From: Alteromonadaceae bacterium M269
GTDB taxonomy: Bacteria > Pseudomonadota > Gammaproteobacteria > Enterobacterales > Alteromonadaceae
DNA: 64,000 bases
Assembly: GCA_004353515.1 (NCBI GenBank)
Contig: SMNZ01000001.1
Coordinates: forward strand, 744,001-808,000
Direction of reading: 5' to 3'
A program made the position numbers and the translations under genes. This document shows, piece by piece, positions 63,464-64,000 of this stretch. Under the pieces are notes generated by a model that was not told the DNA's origin, did not search any database, and saw only the letters and a list, made by a program, of their open reading frames with translations. Each line of letters starts with the position of its first letter. Positions within the stretch are counted from its first letter, which is position 1.

Positions 63464-64000
63464 ATGAGATATGTGGTTCTTTTTATTTTTGGGCTTATCA
63501 CAATATTCATTTTTAAGCACAGTGATTATCCTTGGAGTGCTACGATTGGCATGCTCATTGGATTTGCTATTTATTTGCTCTTCAGCACCGACGACACCAT
63601 TATTGAGTTTCGCGAAGAGATCAGAAAAGAGCTTAAAAAAGATGAAGTTAATCATGAAGAAGCTGAACGCAGAGCCATGCGTCTTAACGCTCTTGATAAA
63701 AGGGCTAGAAAACAGGAACGCAAAAACCGTAAAAAAACGCCTAAAAACTCTTCTTACTCTAAAAACACTTACTCTGAAGCTGTTCGGCATAGCAAAGAAA
63801 AGCCCTCTAAAAGAGCTAATAGAGGCTATACGGCAGAGCTTAGTAAATTTGACTTCACGAGAGGTGAAGTCTTGAATATTACCTATAGAGATTCTTGGGG
63901 AGAAATAACCAATCGAGATGTCGCTTTTTCTAGCCTCAGTAAAGGTGAGCATGGGCAAATGGTAAAAGGCTTCTGCCACCTTCGTAATGAACAAAGAATG
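63464..64000 (+). CDS. Membrane protein with WYL-like C-terminal domain, cut by window end
   Basis: An open frame of 179 codons that runs off the window. It begins MRYVVLFIFGLITIFIF with two membrane helices (about 3-17 and 25-42). A long basic charged helix follows (EEAERRAMRLNALDKRARKQ). After about residue 130 comes VLNITYRDSWGEITNRDV and FCHLRNEQRM, which is the pattern of the WYL/SH3-like sensor domain (Y..GE...R.V...CHLR...R.F). It is probably an accessory or regulatory cargo gene near the unseen right end. Confidence 0.6.
   Translation, partial: MRYVVLFIFGLITIFIFKHSDYPWSATIGMLIGFAIYLLFSTDDTIIEFREEIRKELKKDEVNHEEAERRAMRLNALDKRARKQERKNRKKTPKNSSYSKNTYSEAVRHSKEKPSKRANRGYTAELSKFDFTRGEVLNITYRDSWGEITNRDVAFSSLSKGEHGQMVKGFCHLRNEQRM

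Noticed and set aside
63362-63994. 210-codon leftward frame at the right edge
   Set aside because: It is opposite the membrane/WYL-like gene, which has better protein-like features.
1-64000. CRISPR array or retron
   Set aside because: I saw no regularly spaced direct repeats with unique spacers and no reverse transcriptase or cas-like gene.

Overview
The window looks like chromosome from a marine-type gammaproteobacterium of moderate to low GC. Gene families and gene order point there: rimP-nusA-infB-rbfA-truB-rpsO, a pheA attenuator, and aroF-tyrA behind a TyrR box. The lineage (perhaps Kangiellaceae or another Oceanospirillales-like group) is a guess from general appearance only.

Bases 1-26.6 kb are host core. 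A leftward fatty acid beta-oxidation operon (acyl-CoA dehydrogenase running off the window edge, thiolase, bifunctional hydratase/dehydrogenase) diverges from a rightward set of haloalkane dehalogenase, short-chain dehydrogenase and acyl-CoA synthetase. Next come an Atm1-type ABC exporter with a small DUF3820 gene, a protein with two periplasmic-binding domains, then the aromatic amino acid genes: pheA behind a leader peptide and attenuator, facing aroF-tyrA. A GGDEF/EAL protein and a DnaJ-related protein lead to the leftward translation operon rimP-nusA-infB-rbfA-truB-rpsO.

From about 26.6 kb to the right edge lies a large prophage. Its left end is marked by 13 nt matching the 3' end of tRNA-fMet, just upstream of rimP. 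The integrase and right end are beyond the window. Nearly all phage genes run leftward. Read in transcription order they are: an early/replication block (PapB-like regulator, HNH nuclease, O-like replication protein, cytosine methyltransferase, DUF1367, DUF1364, Q-like regulator, D12 adenine methylase fused to an HTH); an accessory block (HslV-like Ntn hydrolase, a HicA-HicB-SecB-like operon, a broken SRAP gene); lysis (GH24 lysozyme, holin); a lambda-type head module; and a P2-type contractile tail with a programmed -1 frameshift in gpE. Beyond gpD lie unusual appendage or cargo genes, including a repeat-rich 539-residue protein and a secreted KPP-repeat peptide.

The most interesting accessory system is the HicA-HicB-SecB operon, a probable toxin-antitoxin-chaperone module carried by the prophage. 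Others worth attention are a phage HslV-like protein, a C4-like antisense RNA near the lysis genes, and an outward promoter at the prophage edge that may drive the essential rimP-nusA-infB operon.
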